This document shows, one piece after another, positions 33,151-44,543 of a stretch of 64,000 nucleotides of DNA (positions are counted from its first letter, which is position 1; the number at the start of each line of letters is the position of its first letter). A program made the position numbers and the translations under genes. Under the pieces are notes generated by a model, which ran no database searches, had not been told where the DNA came from, and saw nothing but the letters and a program-made list of their open reading frames with translations. This DNA is from Magnolia sinica (lineage: Eukaryota > Streptophyta > Magnoliopsida > Magnoliales > Magnoliaceae): the NCBI RefSeq assembly GCF_029962835.1, contig NC_080588.1:14588001-14652000 (forward strand), read 5' to 3'.

Positions 33151-33386
33151 CAGCATAGAACCTTCCACTCAGATTGCAGTAAAGCATTAGCAGCATGTTC
33201 TTCCTCTGTAAACTGAAATATACATTACCCACCTGCCAAAAGAAGTTGTCAGCTATAGAAAGAATTGAATTGAACAGATACTAAAGAACTGCAATTCTAA
33301 GTATATTACCATGTGGTTAGCCACGCAGATATTAAGGCTCTCAATCTCTCTCTACTTGCTCAGCTCATATAGATCCTCATAGAAAT
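33151..33386 (-). pseudogene. U2AF small subunit (U2AF35-like) fragment, two exons
   Basis: Exon 1 (33386-33310) reads FYEDLYELSK, stop, REIESLNIC and ends ANHM at an ATG|GTAATA donor. Exon 2 (33232-33151), after a TTGGCAG acceptor, reads VGNVY and then, with small frame changes, recognisable EEEHAANALL and GRFYAG up to a CTG|GTTAGT donor. Plant U2AF35 has the sequence [36 protein letters not shown] at this place, in its RRM-like domain, which pairs with U2AF65 to recognise the 3' splice site AG. The stop and several small deletions show it is dead. Zinc fingers and RS tail are absent. Conserved intron position shows a DNA-level copy. No transposon ends were recognised beside it. Confidence 0.78.
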
Positions 33387-34367
33387 CTTGCAGTTTTAAA
33401 GTCATTCAAACCACAAAACAAACTATAAGCGGCAAAATTTTATTTTCCAAAGAATATGAATGCATGATGCCCCAACCTTACACCAGGGGTGGGGGGATTG
33501 GCGTTAATAGCAGTTCCGTGAGTTCTACCAGCATAACAAAATTACCAGCTATTCAAGTTACAACAAGGTATATGCAAAAACGGTTATGCAGTGGTAATGG
33601 CACGAGCCGTTAGGCAATACGGGGTCACAAGAACCCATGTCAAAATTTTCATACTACAATAGGCCCATAACAGTCCGTTATAACCATGTGTAGTGGCCCA
33701 AGGCGGTTATGTGTATCTAAGTCCCCTTTTGAGGCCTCTTTTTTCATTTTTCCCCCATTTTCTTTCTCCTTCTAACATTTTTGCTTCTTGTGACTATTTT
33801 AACCCATTTTCTACTAGATTTGTGCAATCTTTGAAAAAAAAAGAAGGGATTTAAGCCATTTTCGGAGAATCGAAGATCTAGGGCTGAATTTGGGAAATAT
33901 GAAAGAAAACATGTAAAAAATCTTCTTCTTTCCTTTTGTTATTTCTTGTTGCAAATATATCGATTTAACGTTATAATACCAAATCAATCGTTCTTTTGCA
34001 ACTTGTAAGTTCTTTAAAAAAAATAAAAATCGATAGTGAACTAACTCAGTTTCATGGAAAAACATCCTATGATCATATTCATGGATATAAATATTAGTAG
34101 TACACTTGCCTGGGGACCAAATCTGTATAACTTACTTTGACTTGTCCGTTTCTAGTTGATTTGGGTTCCATTTTTATTTCCTGACTCATTTCATTGCATA
34201 AAGGAAAAGAAACGGACAAAATTTTAAACCCTAAACATATTCATATCGCCACATAATCACATATAATCATAGGCTAATATAAGTGAATTTTGACGTTAAG
34301 TTTTGTAAACACCCTACTTGAAGCAAGGATCAACAAAATCATTTGACTAAACTAGATTAGGAAACTA
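33387..34367. other. Unassigned
   Basis: No protein family or element border recognised. It may include decayed intron sequence of the LRR-kinase relic that follows. Confidence 0.4.
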
Positions 34368-35116
34368 TATGCAAACTAGATTTTTTTTTTTTTAAATTAT
34401 TTTATTATTATTATTTTTAAAGGGGAACGATACCACCCACTATCATTCAAGAAGGACTAAACTGTACAGCCATTCAGGCAGGCCTCAACAAAAGGCACTG
34501 GCGCCTCGCCTATCATACGATGACCAAAGGACTAAACACCACCTAAAAGGAAAAATGATAGAAAATAAAAACTTTGGGGGGGGGGGGGGGGTGTGTGTGG
34601 TGGTGGTGAGCCCGGGCCAGGAGGCCCTCAAAAAGCCCAAGCCAACCTTATCAAGGAACAATCCACTGATCGAAGGCAGGAGCGAGGTGGAGAGGGGAAA
34701 GAAGGACGAAACTTGGGACTCACTCCCGATGTGCGCTAGATCATCTACAGGGCCATTGCCTTCGCGCAGGGTGTGAATGAAGGACAGCTGCCCGAACTGC
34801 TTCAAGTTGAAGATTCTCGATCTCCAATTGTTCCAAATCGAGGATGGCTTGGAAGAGTGATTAAGGATATCCACGACCAATCTGGAATCAGATTCCACCA
34901 CGATCTTAGATAGGCCCAGCGAAAGGCAATGGGTTAGCCCGTCCCAAATAGCTCTAAATTCAGCTTGGTTGTTGGAACCCACACCATACCCCATAGTGTA
35001 GGCAAAGATAAACGAACCGTTATCAGCCCTACAGATTCCACCGATGCCGGACGGGCCCAGGTTCCATCTAGTCAAGTGGACTTCACCTCCAAATGACTGG
35101 GTATGCAAACTAGATT
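34368..35116 (-). mobile_element. 5'-truncated LINE with perfect 15 bp target duplication
   Basis: TATGCAAACTAGATT occurs at 34368-34382 and again at 35102-35116. Between them, on the minus strand, is a LINE 3' end. It contains an RNase H domain with YGVGSNNQAEFRAIWDGLTH, KIVVESDSRLVVDILNHSS and REGNGPVDDLAHIGSE, then 3' UTR and a poly-A tail (T-run at 34381-34393). The RNase H part is open over about 130 codons, so the insertion is younger than the large LINE at 19-25 kb. The same family gave the stub at 18503-18951. The site lies in an intron-like region of the LRR-kinase relic, within a locally duplicated phrase CTAGATTAGGAAACT. Confidence 0.9.
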
Positions 35117-36253
35117 AGGAAACTGTATGCAATTCACAACTTTCATTATATTATGCAGATGAGATTACATTTAGCTACTATTATTTATGCAATTTCGGGT
35201 TATGCAGGGTATCGAAAATAACGAACTACAAGGACCTTTTCCTCCAGAGCTTGGTAATTTGCAGGCCTTAGAGCAATTATAAGATTCTTTGTTCTGCCAG
35301 TCTTTTTTTTCTTTTTTCTTTTTCCCCGATAATGATCTAATTCTCATTTCATGGTTATCTTTCAGGGAATTCATATATTAAGTCATCTTGATTGATATTT
35401 TCCATTGACACTTTTTGTTTCTACCTTTGGTAACACAGTAGTACAAATTTGTATTGTTGTATTAACTAGGTTGAAACAAGGTTGCCATTATCAATCAGGG
35501 TAGGTGCAGATAGTGGCGCCCTTATCTTTATTACATTTGAGGGCTGCTGAGATTTCTGACCTGAATTGAAAATCTCTAAAATTTAAATGTTTATTTTTTA
35601 ATTAGTTCTGGTTGCCTCCTACGTAAATAGAAAATGTGATTAGTGTGCAAACATATGCTAGCCATTGTTAGGTTACATTGGTGAACAGAATGGCTGAGGA
35701 TCAACCAATTGTGTATTGTTTATGCTATTTAAAACTATTAGTTGACAGTCAAAATGTGGTGTTGAGAGGACTCCAAGATCATTTCAAGGAGTGGAAATGC
35801 CCTACAGGGTCCACACCCATTAGCAGGTGTGGGCCTCACTCATCACCATTGTTTGATCATGATCAGTTGGTAGTGAGTAGCATACATGTCTACAGTGAAA
35901 ACAAACATTTTTTTAACATTTTTCTTTCACATAATCCAATATATTACTGGTGCAGCCTTAATTATTCGAATAACTTCACAGGAGAAATACCCGTTGCCTT
36001 CAGCAACCTGAGAAACCTGACGGACTTTTATGTAGAGCTGGGGCATGAGTCAGACCGAGTTACGACTGACCCGACTTGATCTAGTTTTGAAATAGGTCTG
36101 ACTTGAACTCAACCTAACTCGGTACCAAGTCGAGCATGCTTAACTCGATCCGAGTCCGAGTCTGGCCTGGACTAATCTATACCGAGTCCGACCCGGTCAA
36201 AAGTACTGAGTTGGGTCGAGTTGGCACCAAATTGAATCGAGAGATGAAGGAAG

Positions 36254-36353
<100 letters not shown>

Positions 36354-36559
36354 TGGGTGGTGGTTGTTGGGCTTGGAAGAGGAGGGAGGGAGGGAGTGGA
36401 GGGGAGAGAGAGAGAGAGGAGGAGGGTGGTGATGGTGGTGGGTGACTGCCGACCTTGGAAGAGGAGGAGGATGAGGGAGGGAGAGAGAGAGTTTGGGATT
36501 GGGTCGGGGTTGGGGTTGGGTGCGCTGGGTAGGGTTAGAGATAGAAATTAGGGTTTTTA

Positions 36560-36820
36560 AATATATATATATATACACACATACATATATATACATATAT
36601 ATATATATATACATATATACATATATATATATATATACATATACATACATACAGACATACATACATATATATATATATATGTATGTATGTATGTATGCAG
36701 GAACTTCCTGCGAAAGGCTTTCCAGGAAATCCATGTCTGCATCTTAACCCCGCTAGTGTAGCAGCTTAGACTACGTGTAGGTCTTATCAACACCGTCCAC
36801 ACATATATATATATATATAT
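36560..36820. repeat. (TA)n/(TACA)n microsatellite tract
   Basis: TA and CATA repeats, with a 60-base unique piece at about 36700-36800. Frames through it encode only Tyr-Ile repeats. Confidence 0.9.
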
Positions 36821-37408
36821 AGGGAAAAGGTACTATATGCTCGACCGTATTATACCTTCTATAAGGTCAAGTGCTGGTAGCACGTTATTTGTCGAATGAT
36901 GAAAATTTTAAACAAATGGGGAGATTTTATAGGGAAATTGGAGAAACAAAACCAGTGCAACAAGTTATTAAAATATCCCTCCACCTCTCTCATGCGTATT
37001 TTCTGCGAAAGCCTTGCTCCCGCTGTTAAAACCTTCTTAAGGTCCATTATGATGTTTATCTGAGATCTAACTTATTCATAAGTTAACACATACATGAAAG
37101 AAGGGAAAACACAAATTTCAGCTTGATCGAAAACTTTTGTGCCCCTTACAAATTTTTAATGGTGGGTGTCACTCTATCCACTGTTTTCTGTGGTGGTTAC
37201 ATTCTAGCTTTGGATCTGACTCATTCTTTGTCTCATGCCTTAAATTGATATCTCCAAATGAATGGACAATATAGATATAACACATACATCATGGTGGATC
37301 TCACAGAACTTGGTGATGTAACCTGTAGCTAATCTGTGTGTAGCTAGCGTTGGAGTCTGTTATGAGTTTTAATAGGATGTATATTGCATCGTCCAAGCAG
37401 GCAGGGCT

Positions 37409-37824
37409 CTATGGGGCCCACTGTGATGTATGTGTTTTATCCATGCCGTTAAAAGATTTATTCAGATCATTTTAAGCTATTATCCTAAAAATGAGGCAGG
37501 TCCAAAACTCCAGTGGACCACAATAAAGGAGGTTGTACTGATAATGACACTCACTGTTGAAACCTTTTTAAGTGCCAGCGTTATGTTTTTTTACCATCCA
37601 ACCTATTCATAAGGTCATGTAGACTTGGATGAATTGAAAACACAAATATCAACTTGATCCGAAACTTCTCCAGCTCGCAAGAAGTTTTTAATGGTGGACG
37701 TTCAATCCCCACCTTGTGGTCCATGTAAGCCTTGGACCTGCTTATTTTTTGGTTCATATATTAAAATGATATGAGAAAATCGTTGAACATAGTGGATAAA
37801 ACACTTACATCATGTTGGGCCCGA
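37409..37824. mobile_element. GGGCCCACC-family MITE, copy A
   Basis: ATGGGGCCCACTGTGATGTA on the left and TACATCATGTTGGGCCC on the right form inverted arms. Inside are the family phrases for a TCCAACCTATTCATAAGG block and a TCAACTTGATCCGAAACTT block. No coding capacity. Confidence 0.75.
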
Positions 37825-37894
37825 CAGAGCCTTGCCCGGACGGATAACCGTCCAAGCGGGGGTAAGACGCAATCTACGTTCCTTTTTAATATGG

Positions 37895-38465
37895 AAGTGG
37901 ATGTACACAGATTAGATACTGATAGGTTGAGTAGCAAGTCGGCTATCGAAGTTATGTCACCATGTTCTATGGGCCCCAATATGATGTATGTGTTGTATCC
38001 ACACTGTCCATCCATTTTGAGATATAATTTTAGGGCATGAGTTTAAGAATCAGGAAGATAAAAATCTGTAGTGGACTCCACTATAGAAAATAGTGGGGAG
38101 AGTGATTCCCACCATTGAAACTATCCCAAGGCCCACCATAATGTTTATTTGAAATCCAACCTATTCAAAAGTTTTTTTTTTAAAAAAAGACATGAAATAA
38201 GAGAAAACACAAATATCAGCTTGATCTAAAACTTTTGTCGCCTTTAGAAGTTTTTAACACTGTCCCCACTGTTTTCTGTGCTGGGGTCCACTGGAGCTTT
38301 GGATTTAACTCATTCTTTGGATATTGCCCCAAAATGATCTCTCCAAATGGATGGAAGGTGTAGATACAAAATATACATCATGGTGGGGCCTACAGAACTT
38401 GGTAACATCACTTCAGTAGCAAGTCCAGCTACTCAACCTGTCAATAGCTAATCCGCGATTGCGCA
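37895..38465. mobile_element. GGGCCCACC-family MITE, copy B with longer arms
   Basis: The arms extend outside the GGGCCC core: GATTAGATACTGATAGGTTG on the left pairs with CAACCTGTCAATAGCTAATC on the right, more than 100 bases in all. This copy defines the family limits and shows that the piece at 32086-32260 is a left arm of the same family. Non-coding. Confidence 0.78.
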
Positions 38466-38504
38466 ATGTGAATTGAAATTCTATCATTGAGAAATTCTCT
38501 GGGT

Positions 38505-38958
38505 TGTTAGGGTTGCACTATTTTTTGTCACGACCAACCATAGTGTTTGTGAGAAATCCACCTCGTCCATCAGTTTTTGGAGATCATTTTAGGACACAAG
38601 GACAAAAATGAGCCAGATCCAAGACTCAAATGGGCCGCACTAAAGGAAAAAGTGGGTAGGGAAATTCCTACCGTTGAAACCTCCTTGGGTCGAAAGTGAT
38701 GTTTCAATTGCATCCATACCATTTATAACAATATTCCTACTAAGATGAACTAAAAACAAAAATATTATCCTAATTTAAAACTTCTGTGGCCCCATGAATA
38801 TTTCAACTGTGGACGTTCAATCCTCATGTTTTCAACCCACTTGAGTCTCGAATTTGGCTCATTTTTGGCCTCTTATCCTAAAATGATATGGAAAAATGGA
38901 TGGATAGGGTGGATTTCTCAAAAAAAGACCATGGTAGGCCCCACGTAAGTTTCTAGTG
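38505..38958. mobile_element. GGGCCCACC-family MITE, diverged copy C
   Basis: Inverted arms ACCATAGTGTTTGTGAGAAA...CTCGTCCATC and GGATGGATAGGGTGGATTTC...ACCATGGTAGGCCCC are present with the family interior, more diverged than copies A and B. Confidence 0.65.
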
Positions 38959-39157
38959 CAAAGTTTTTGGCATAAAATAAGCGTGACAGAGATAGAGGTG
39001 GAGGGATATTTTAATAACCAGTTGCACTGATTTTGTTTATCCAGTTTTCCTATAAAATTTCTCAGTTTATTTAAAATTTTCACCATCGACGAATAACATG
39101 ACGCCAGCACTCGACCTTATGGAAGGTATAATACAGTCGAGCGTATAGTACCTTTTC

Positions 39158-39160
<3 letters not shown>

Positions 39161-39196
<36 letters not shown>
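39161..39196. repeat. (TA)n microsatellite
   Basis: The right-hand part of the TA tract into which the 2.3 kb element inserted. Confidence 0.9.
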
Positions 39197-39199
<3 letters not shown>

Positions 39200-39639
39200 G
39201 AATCCGAGTCGAATCGGGTTTCGGATCGAGTTTATTCTAATCGGATCAAGTTTCTTGTCGAGTCTGGTCGAGTTACTGGGTAACTCGGACTCGACTTGGT
39301 TTGAGTTTGGAGAAGCCTAGTCGGTTCGGACTGACTCACCCAATCGGTTCGGATTGAGTCGGGTTTGAACGAGTCGGACGAGTTGAGTCATTTGGTGCCT
39401 AGTTGTACTTGTATGTCAATTCTTCACTACTCACTGGGGTTGTCTTTTCCATCTAGAAAGTGTAAATGATTAAAGTCCATTCATATTTGCAGTACGATAG
39501 ATGGGAACCCTATTGCCGGTAAAATTCATGATGTCATCGAGAACTAGAAATGAATCTAAAGACTGTAAGAATTTCATTTGATAGTTTGCCAGCATATATT
39601 GCTATAATACGACACATATTAGGTGGAGCGGTAGTGGGC

Positions 39640-39785
39640 ACTGTGGGGCCCACCATGATGTATGTACATGTGTTCTATATCCATGCCATCCATATGTTTT
39701 GCTACTTCATTTTAGGACATGAACCTCAAAATGAAGTAGAGCAAAAGCTCAAGTGGACCACACTACCAAAAATCAGCATGTGAAT
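39640..39785. mobile_element. GGGCCCACC-family MITE, left part only
   Basis: TGGGGCCCACCATGATGTAT, then CCATGCCATCC and AAGCTCAAGTGGACCACACT, match the family left half; the sequence then departs near 39785. Confidence 0.7.
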
Positions 39786-39911
39786 ATATGTAGAACCCCA
39801 CATAGAGAAAAAAATTAGTGTGTGAATATATGCAACATCTATTTGATTATCTACTAATGTTACGAGAATAAAACTAAACTTTTATTAAAGAAAATTTCCT
39901 TTTATAGAAAA

Positions 39912-40026
39912 GGCCTTGTTTCATAGACACCAAAGAATCAGTTCATCTCATTGCAGCCAACACTGATTTTTGTATGGACTCATTTTAGTTAACAGTAACA
40001 ATACAAAATCATTGCCAAACAGGGCC
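39912..40026. mobile_element. Short MITE with GGCCTTGTTT / AAACAGGGCC ends
   Basis: A 115 bp segment whose first and last ten bases are inverted complements with one mismatch. The interior CAGTTCATCTCATT and TGGACTCATTTTAGTT resemble the MITE at 28765-28923. No coding capacity. Confidence 0.5.
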
Positions 40027-40160
40027 AAAGAAATTGTACGACAGTTTCAGGAAACAATCAAAGGGAAAATGAGAAATAGAAAATGGTATTATCTTTTGTG
40101 TACATTTTTAGCATGATCCGGATGTATGGCCATTCCAATTATCAATGGGCAACTTGGTGT

Positions 40161-40290
40161 TAGGGTTTCAACATTGTAATTCCCTAATTATGGATTTAAC
40201 ATAGTAAATCCCTAATTAGGGTTTCAACATTGTAAATCCCTAATTAGGAATTCAACATTGTAAAATCCTAATTATGGTTTCAACATTGAA
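40161..40290 (+). repeat. Minisatellite, ~4.5 copies of a 27-30 bp unit
   Basis: The unit is GTTTCAACATTGTAAATCCC plus TAATTAGG, with small variations. It reads like a recently expanded short tandem repeat. Confidence 0.8.
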
Positions 40291-40426
40291 GATACTCGAT
40301 CTCAAGAGAGAAATTAAGCGCGAGATTGACAGAGAGGAAGAGAGAGATCTGAGAGAGGGAGATCGTGAATGATTGTGCCATGGAGGTTGCTTTGCCACTT
40401 GATTGAGAGAGTGCTTGCTTGGTAGA

Positions 40427-40428
<2 letters not shown>

Positions 40429-40463
<35 letters not shown>

Positions 40464-40530
40464 GCTGCGAATAGATGCTAGAGTTACAACAGAAGGTGGT
40501 TCTATTGCCAGGAATATGGGTCTTGTGGAG

Positions 40531-40587
<57 letters not shown>
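40429..40587. repeat. Two (GA)n microsatellites
   Basis: GA runs at about 40429-40461 and 40535-40587, separated by a 75-base unique stretch. Confidence 0.93.
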
Positions 40588-40588
<1 letters not shown>

Positions 40589-40749
40589 GGGGCGAGGAGA
40601 GGGAGAGAATCGGGGGCTGAGAGAGAGGGAAAGAGTTGAAAAATGAATGGTTAGGTTTTTTTTTTGGTATTTATAGGGATCCTTTGCTGGCGCCCGATTT
40701 TAATTAGCATCGACAAAGGATCCCCCCAAACTTCGGCGATGCCCTGTTT

Positions 40750-41025
40750 TGTTGTAATGATATGACCTCCTAATCTGACTTGTTCATGAAGTCAAATTAA
40801 CTTGAATGAAAGGAAAACATAAATATTAGTTGGATCTCAAACTTGTGTGGCTCTCAAGAAGTTTTTCATGATAAGAGTTCAATCCATACTTTGTAGTCTA
40901 CATAAGCTTTAGATTTGCCTCATTTTTTCCTTCATATCTTAAAATAATCTGATTAAAGGGATGGATAACATGGACAAAACCCATACATCATGATGGGCCC
41001 CATAGAGCCTGCTTGAATGGATTAT
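40750..41025. mobile_element. GGGCCCACC-family MITE, right part
   Basis: From TCATGAAGTC through GAAAACATAAATATTAG to CATACATCATGATGGGCCCC this follows the right half of the family. The left half is missing. Confidence 0.65.
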
Positions 41026-41124
41026 CATCCAAGCTGGGTAGGAGGCAATCAGGTTCCATTCATATGGGGAAGCCAATTGCGTATGAGTAACTCAATACAC
41101 TAAGCATGCATGCTAAGTAAACTA

Positions 41125-41490
41125 TGTGGGGGCACCATGATTTATGCATTTTATTCACTCCGTCTGTCCATTTTATTGGATAATTTTAGGGCTTGAGCCC
41201 AAAAAATGAAGCATATGGAAAGCTCAAGTGGACTACACCACAGGAACTAGTATGAATTGATAGTCTAATGGTTATAAATTCTTGGGGGCACGTGTGATCT
41301 TATGAACAAATAAACATCACTATATACTTAGGAAGGCTTCAACTATAGAAATCATTATTTTCATGGTTTTTTGCAGTGTAGTCCACTTGAGCTTTAGATA
41401 TACTTTAATTTTGGGCTCAACCCCTAGAATAAGCTAGAAAAACAGCTGGACAACATGGATAAACCACATACATTTAATGGTGGGCCAAAT
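41125..41490. mobile_element. GGGCCCACC-family MITE, complete but diverged
   Basis: GGGGGCACCATGATTTATGC and CATACATTTAATGGTGGGCC form the arms. The interior keeps AGCTCAAGTGGACTACACCA and AGTCCACTTGAGCTTTAGA, itself an internal inversion typical of this family. Confidence 0.68.
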
Positions 41491-41589
41491 TGAGTTTACT
41501 GAGTTGGATAAAGCTTACCAAGACTTCATATTGCATGTCCACTGTATATTTTGGTGCTTGTCCCGAGCTAGGAATACACTAGGGCTCCA

Positions 41590-42005
41590 AGAGGCCCGCT
41601 ATGATGTATGGATTTAGCTACACTATCCATCTATTTTCCATATCATTTTAGGATATGAGCCAAAAAATGAGCAGATCCAAGGCTCAAGTGGACCACACAG
41701 TGGGGGTTAAATGCTCACCATTAAAAACTTCTTGGGAGCTGTGAAAGTTTTGGATCAAGCTGATATTTGTGTTTTACCTTCAACCAAGTCTATGTTACCT
41801 TATGAATAGGTTGGATGGAAAATAAATACCACGGTGGGCCTAGGAAGGTTTCAATGGTGGACATCATTATCACCGCTACTTTTTGTGGCGTGGTCCACTT
41901 GAGCATTAGATCTACCTCATTTTTTTCTTATATCCTGAAATGATAGGGAAATATGAATGGATGGTACGGAGAAACCCATAAATCACGGTGGGCCCCTTGA
42001 GCCCC
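41590..42005. mobile_element. GGGCCCACC-family MITE, complete copy
   Basis: Arms GAGGCCCGCTATGATGTATG and CATAAATCACGGTGGGCCCC, with interior TCAAGTGGACCACACAGTGG and GTGGTCCACTTGAGCATTAG. It lies directly before the second hAT copy. Confidence 0.72.
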
Positions 42006-42078
42006 AACCTGTTCCAAGCTTTGAGAGATGGGGTGTAGTACCCAACCCATGTCCATATGTTCTGTTGTAGACTAAAAT

Positions 42079-42304
42079 TAGAGCTAGACATCGAGTCGAG
42101 TCAGACAGAGTTAGGGCTGACCCGAATCGATCTAGTTTTGAAAAGGCCTAACCCAAACTTGATTTAGTTTCAAGTCTAGCATGCCTGAACCGATCCAAAT
42201 CTGGGTCTAGCCTAGGCTAATCCGAACCGAGTTTGACTCGATCAAAAGTACCAAGTCGGTTTGAGTTGGCACTGATTCAAACTGAGAGATGGAGTGAGGG
42301 AGTG

Positions 42305-42367
<63 letters not shown>

Positions 42368-42409
42368 GAAGGTAGTGATGGTGGTGGGTGGCTGTCAGGT
42401 TTGGAAGAG

Positions 42410-42451
<42 letters not shown>

Positions 42452-42509
42452 GAAGGTAGTGATGGTGGTGGGTGGCTGTCGGGTTTGGAAGAGGAGGGAG
42501 GGAGGGGGT

Positions 42510-42544
<35 letters not shown>

Positions 42545-42919
42545 AGGGTGGTGATGGTGGTAGGTGGTTGTTGGGCTTGGAAGAGGAGGTGGATAAGGGA
42601 GGGGAAGAGAGGGTTTGGGATCGGATCAGGGTCAGGTGTAGCGTATAAGGTTAGATATACTTAAAAAATAGGATTTTTAAAAAATTATATATATACCCAA
42701 ATCTGAGTCAATTCTGTTTCGGATCGAGTCGAGTCTGAGTGGATCAAGTTTTGGGTCGAGTTACTAGGTAACTCGAACTCGACTCCGTTTGAATTTAGAT
42801 TAGGTGCGTGAAGCCTACTCGGTTCGAACCAACTCACCCATTCAGTTCGGGACAAGTCAGGTCTGAAAGAGTTGGACGAGTCGAGTTAGGTGTGTCGAGT
42901 CATCCCGCGCCCAGCTCTA
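42079..42919. mobile_element. hAT-type non-autonomous element (copy 2), intact limits
   Basis: Flanked by a perfect 8 bp duplication ACTAAAAT (42071-42078 and 42920-42927). Ends TAGAGCTAGACATCGAGTCG and GCGCCCAGCTCTA are inverted. 841 bp long. The interior has the same order as copy 1: GTCGAGT-rich arm, GA microsatellites (42309-42364, 42415-42448, 42516-42541), a twice repeated GGTAGTGATGGTGGTGGGTG block, a (TA)n piece near 42690, then the right arm. No transposase. The perfect duplication makes this a younger insertion than copy 1. Confidence 0.88.
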
Positions 42920-42927
42920 ACTAAAAT

Positions 42928-43389
42928 GGTGTAGGTCCAGTCATTATGTGTGCCATGTGTACATGTTGGATATAGACCAACCTTCGGCTTTGGCCACTTG
43001 ACTTGGATTTTAATTTAAAAATTCAAATTGAAGTATTTCAATCCTTAGATTCTTGTTCTATCAATTAATTATTTGATTTGGCAGTCTCTCTTTTCACTTA
43101 TCTAGAATTTAGAAATTGGGTTAGCATGTTAAATTTACAACTTGCATTTTTTTTTAAAGGTAACTTTATGGAGAGGAGAGATGACATGGAGAGGATTCAA
43201 AATTTTTGAACTTTGCAACTGATCTCTTAGAGAGGAAAAAAAGGGCTTCTTTTGTGGATTTTTAATCCTAAGGGATTGTTTAGGAGCTTGTATTTGGAAT
43301 ACATTGGAATCCAAATTATAAATCCTCATGTATTAAGTAGTGACGCAAAAATTGAAGGATTTGAATTATGGTATAAAATTCAACACCAT
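42928..43389. other. Unassigned
   Basis: No gene or element border recognised. Confidence 0.4.
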
Positions 43390-44090
43390 ATGTGAAGTAA
43401 CATCTCTTAGCATCCTTAAGTTTCTCACTAAAGAAGGCTATTGGGTATCCTACTTAGCTTAAGTCAATCCTAATAGTTATATAATTGCACCATATTCTAC
43501 CTCATATGCTATTAAAATTTGGCAAGGTAATCACATGTGCTTTGATTAACTTAAAAGTCTCTTGAGCTTTTTAAGTACAAGTGGAGTCTTTAATTTTTAT
43601 TTAATTGGTCATGGGAGCAATAATGCAACTAAAGTTTTAAATACAGTGTTGGTAAAATGTTGCTAAGCCATGGAAGCAACTTACTTCTGTGACCGATTTC
43701 GAAGCTAACCACTCCATGATTGTTTTGATCTTATTTTTGTCAACCTGGATGCCTTGAGATGAGACAACATAGCATAAAAAAGACTATAATGTGGATCATA
43801 ATTACACACTTCTTAATACTAACATAAAGATCTTCCTTTCGCAAAGCTTATAATACTTAATGCACATGATTAGAAGAACTAAATATAAAAATATCATCAG
43901 AATGCATAATCACAATTTTTTTTTAATAAAGGGCCCCAAAACTTTATTCATGAATCTCATGAAGGTACTTGGTGCATTTGACAATCTAAATGGCATGACA
44001 AGCCAATCATTAAGGTTATCATAGGTTTTAAAAGTGGTTTTCCATTCACCACAATTGGATATGAATTTGGTGGTATCCACTTATAAGGCA
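43390..44090 (-). mobile_element. Ty3/gypsy fossil, reverse-transcriptase piece
   Basis: On the minus strand the segment near 44080-43900 shows the gypsy RT hallmark around [20 protein letters not shown]. It continues at low quality towards 43390. It is an isolated old fragment without LTRs, broken many times. A T-run at 44092-44126 lies at its edge. Confidence 0.75.

Positions 44091-44091
<1 letters not shown>

Positions 44092-44126
<35 letters not shown>
44092..44126. repeat. Poly-T run
   Basis: About 35 consecutive T residues with one interruption near its end. Confidence 0.9.
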
Positions 44127-44543
44127 CTTTTCTAAAAAAAACTCTGTCCCATGTAATATGTCCAACTTATCATCAAATTAGAGAATTAGAAAGCGATACT
44201 TTCTATGGTTGTTTTATTAATGGCTCGACTATTAATACGTTGTTATACTATGTGCCCTAAAAAACTAATATGAACCCTAATTCACTAGCCATGTGGATGG
44301 GACAGTGATGATCTAAGCCATAGATCATGATAACCATGTGTAGCACCCCCGAACTTTTCAATACTCGGTTATTGGCAGTTCTTGGGTGTTACAATAGAAA
44401 ACTTTTGATCTATTATATGAACACATCTAAACACACTCCACTTACACTCAAAAACCTTGAAAATGTGTACATAAAGCCCAAATTCTTAAAGCTTGATTCT
44501 AACAAAACTTCGTAGAATCTTCAAATAGACAAATCAAGTTATT

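Larger units (their letters stand above)
36822..39159. mobile_element. 2.3 kb non-autonomous DNA element with ~185 bp terminal inverted repeats
   Basis: The left end GGGAAAAGGTACTATATGCT and the right end AGTATAGTACCTTTTCCC-type sequence (complement GGGAAAAGGTACTATACGCT) pair over about 185 bases with about 85-90% identity; the inner limit is the phrase ATATCCCTCCACCTCT and its complement. It lies in a (TA)n tract, so the true target duplication cannot be read. No transposase frame is visible; the interior is filled with three GGGCCCACC-type MITE units. Superfamily is undecided (long TIRs suggest a Mutator-like or similar element). Confidence 0.8.

Noticed and set aside
36493-36802. Frames coding Tyr-Ile repeats
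   Set aside because: Products of the (TA)n microsatellite, not proteins.
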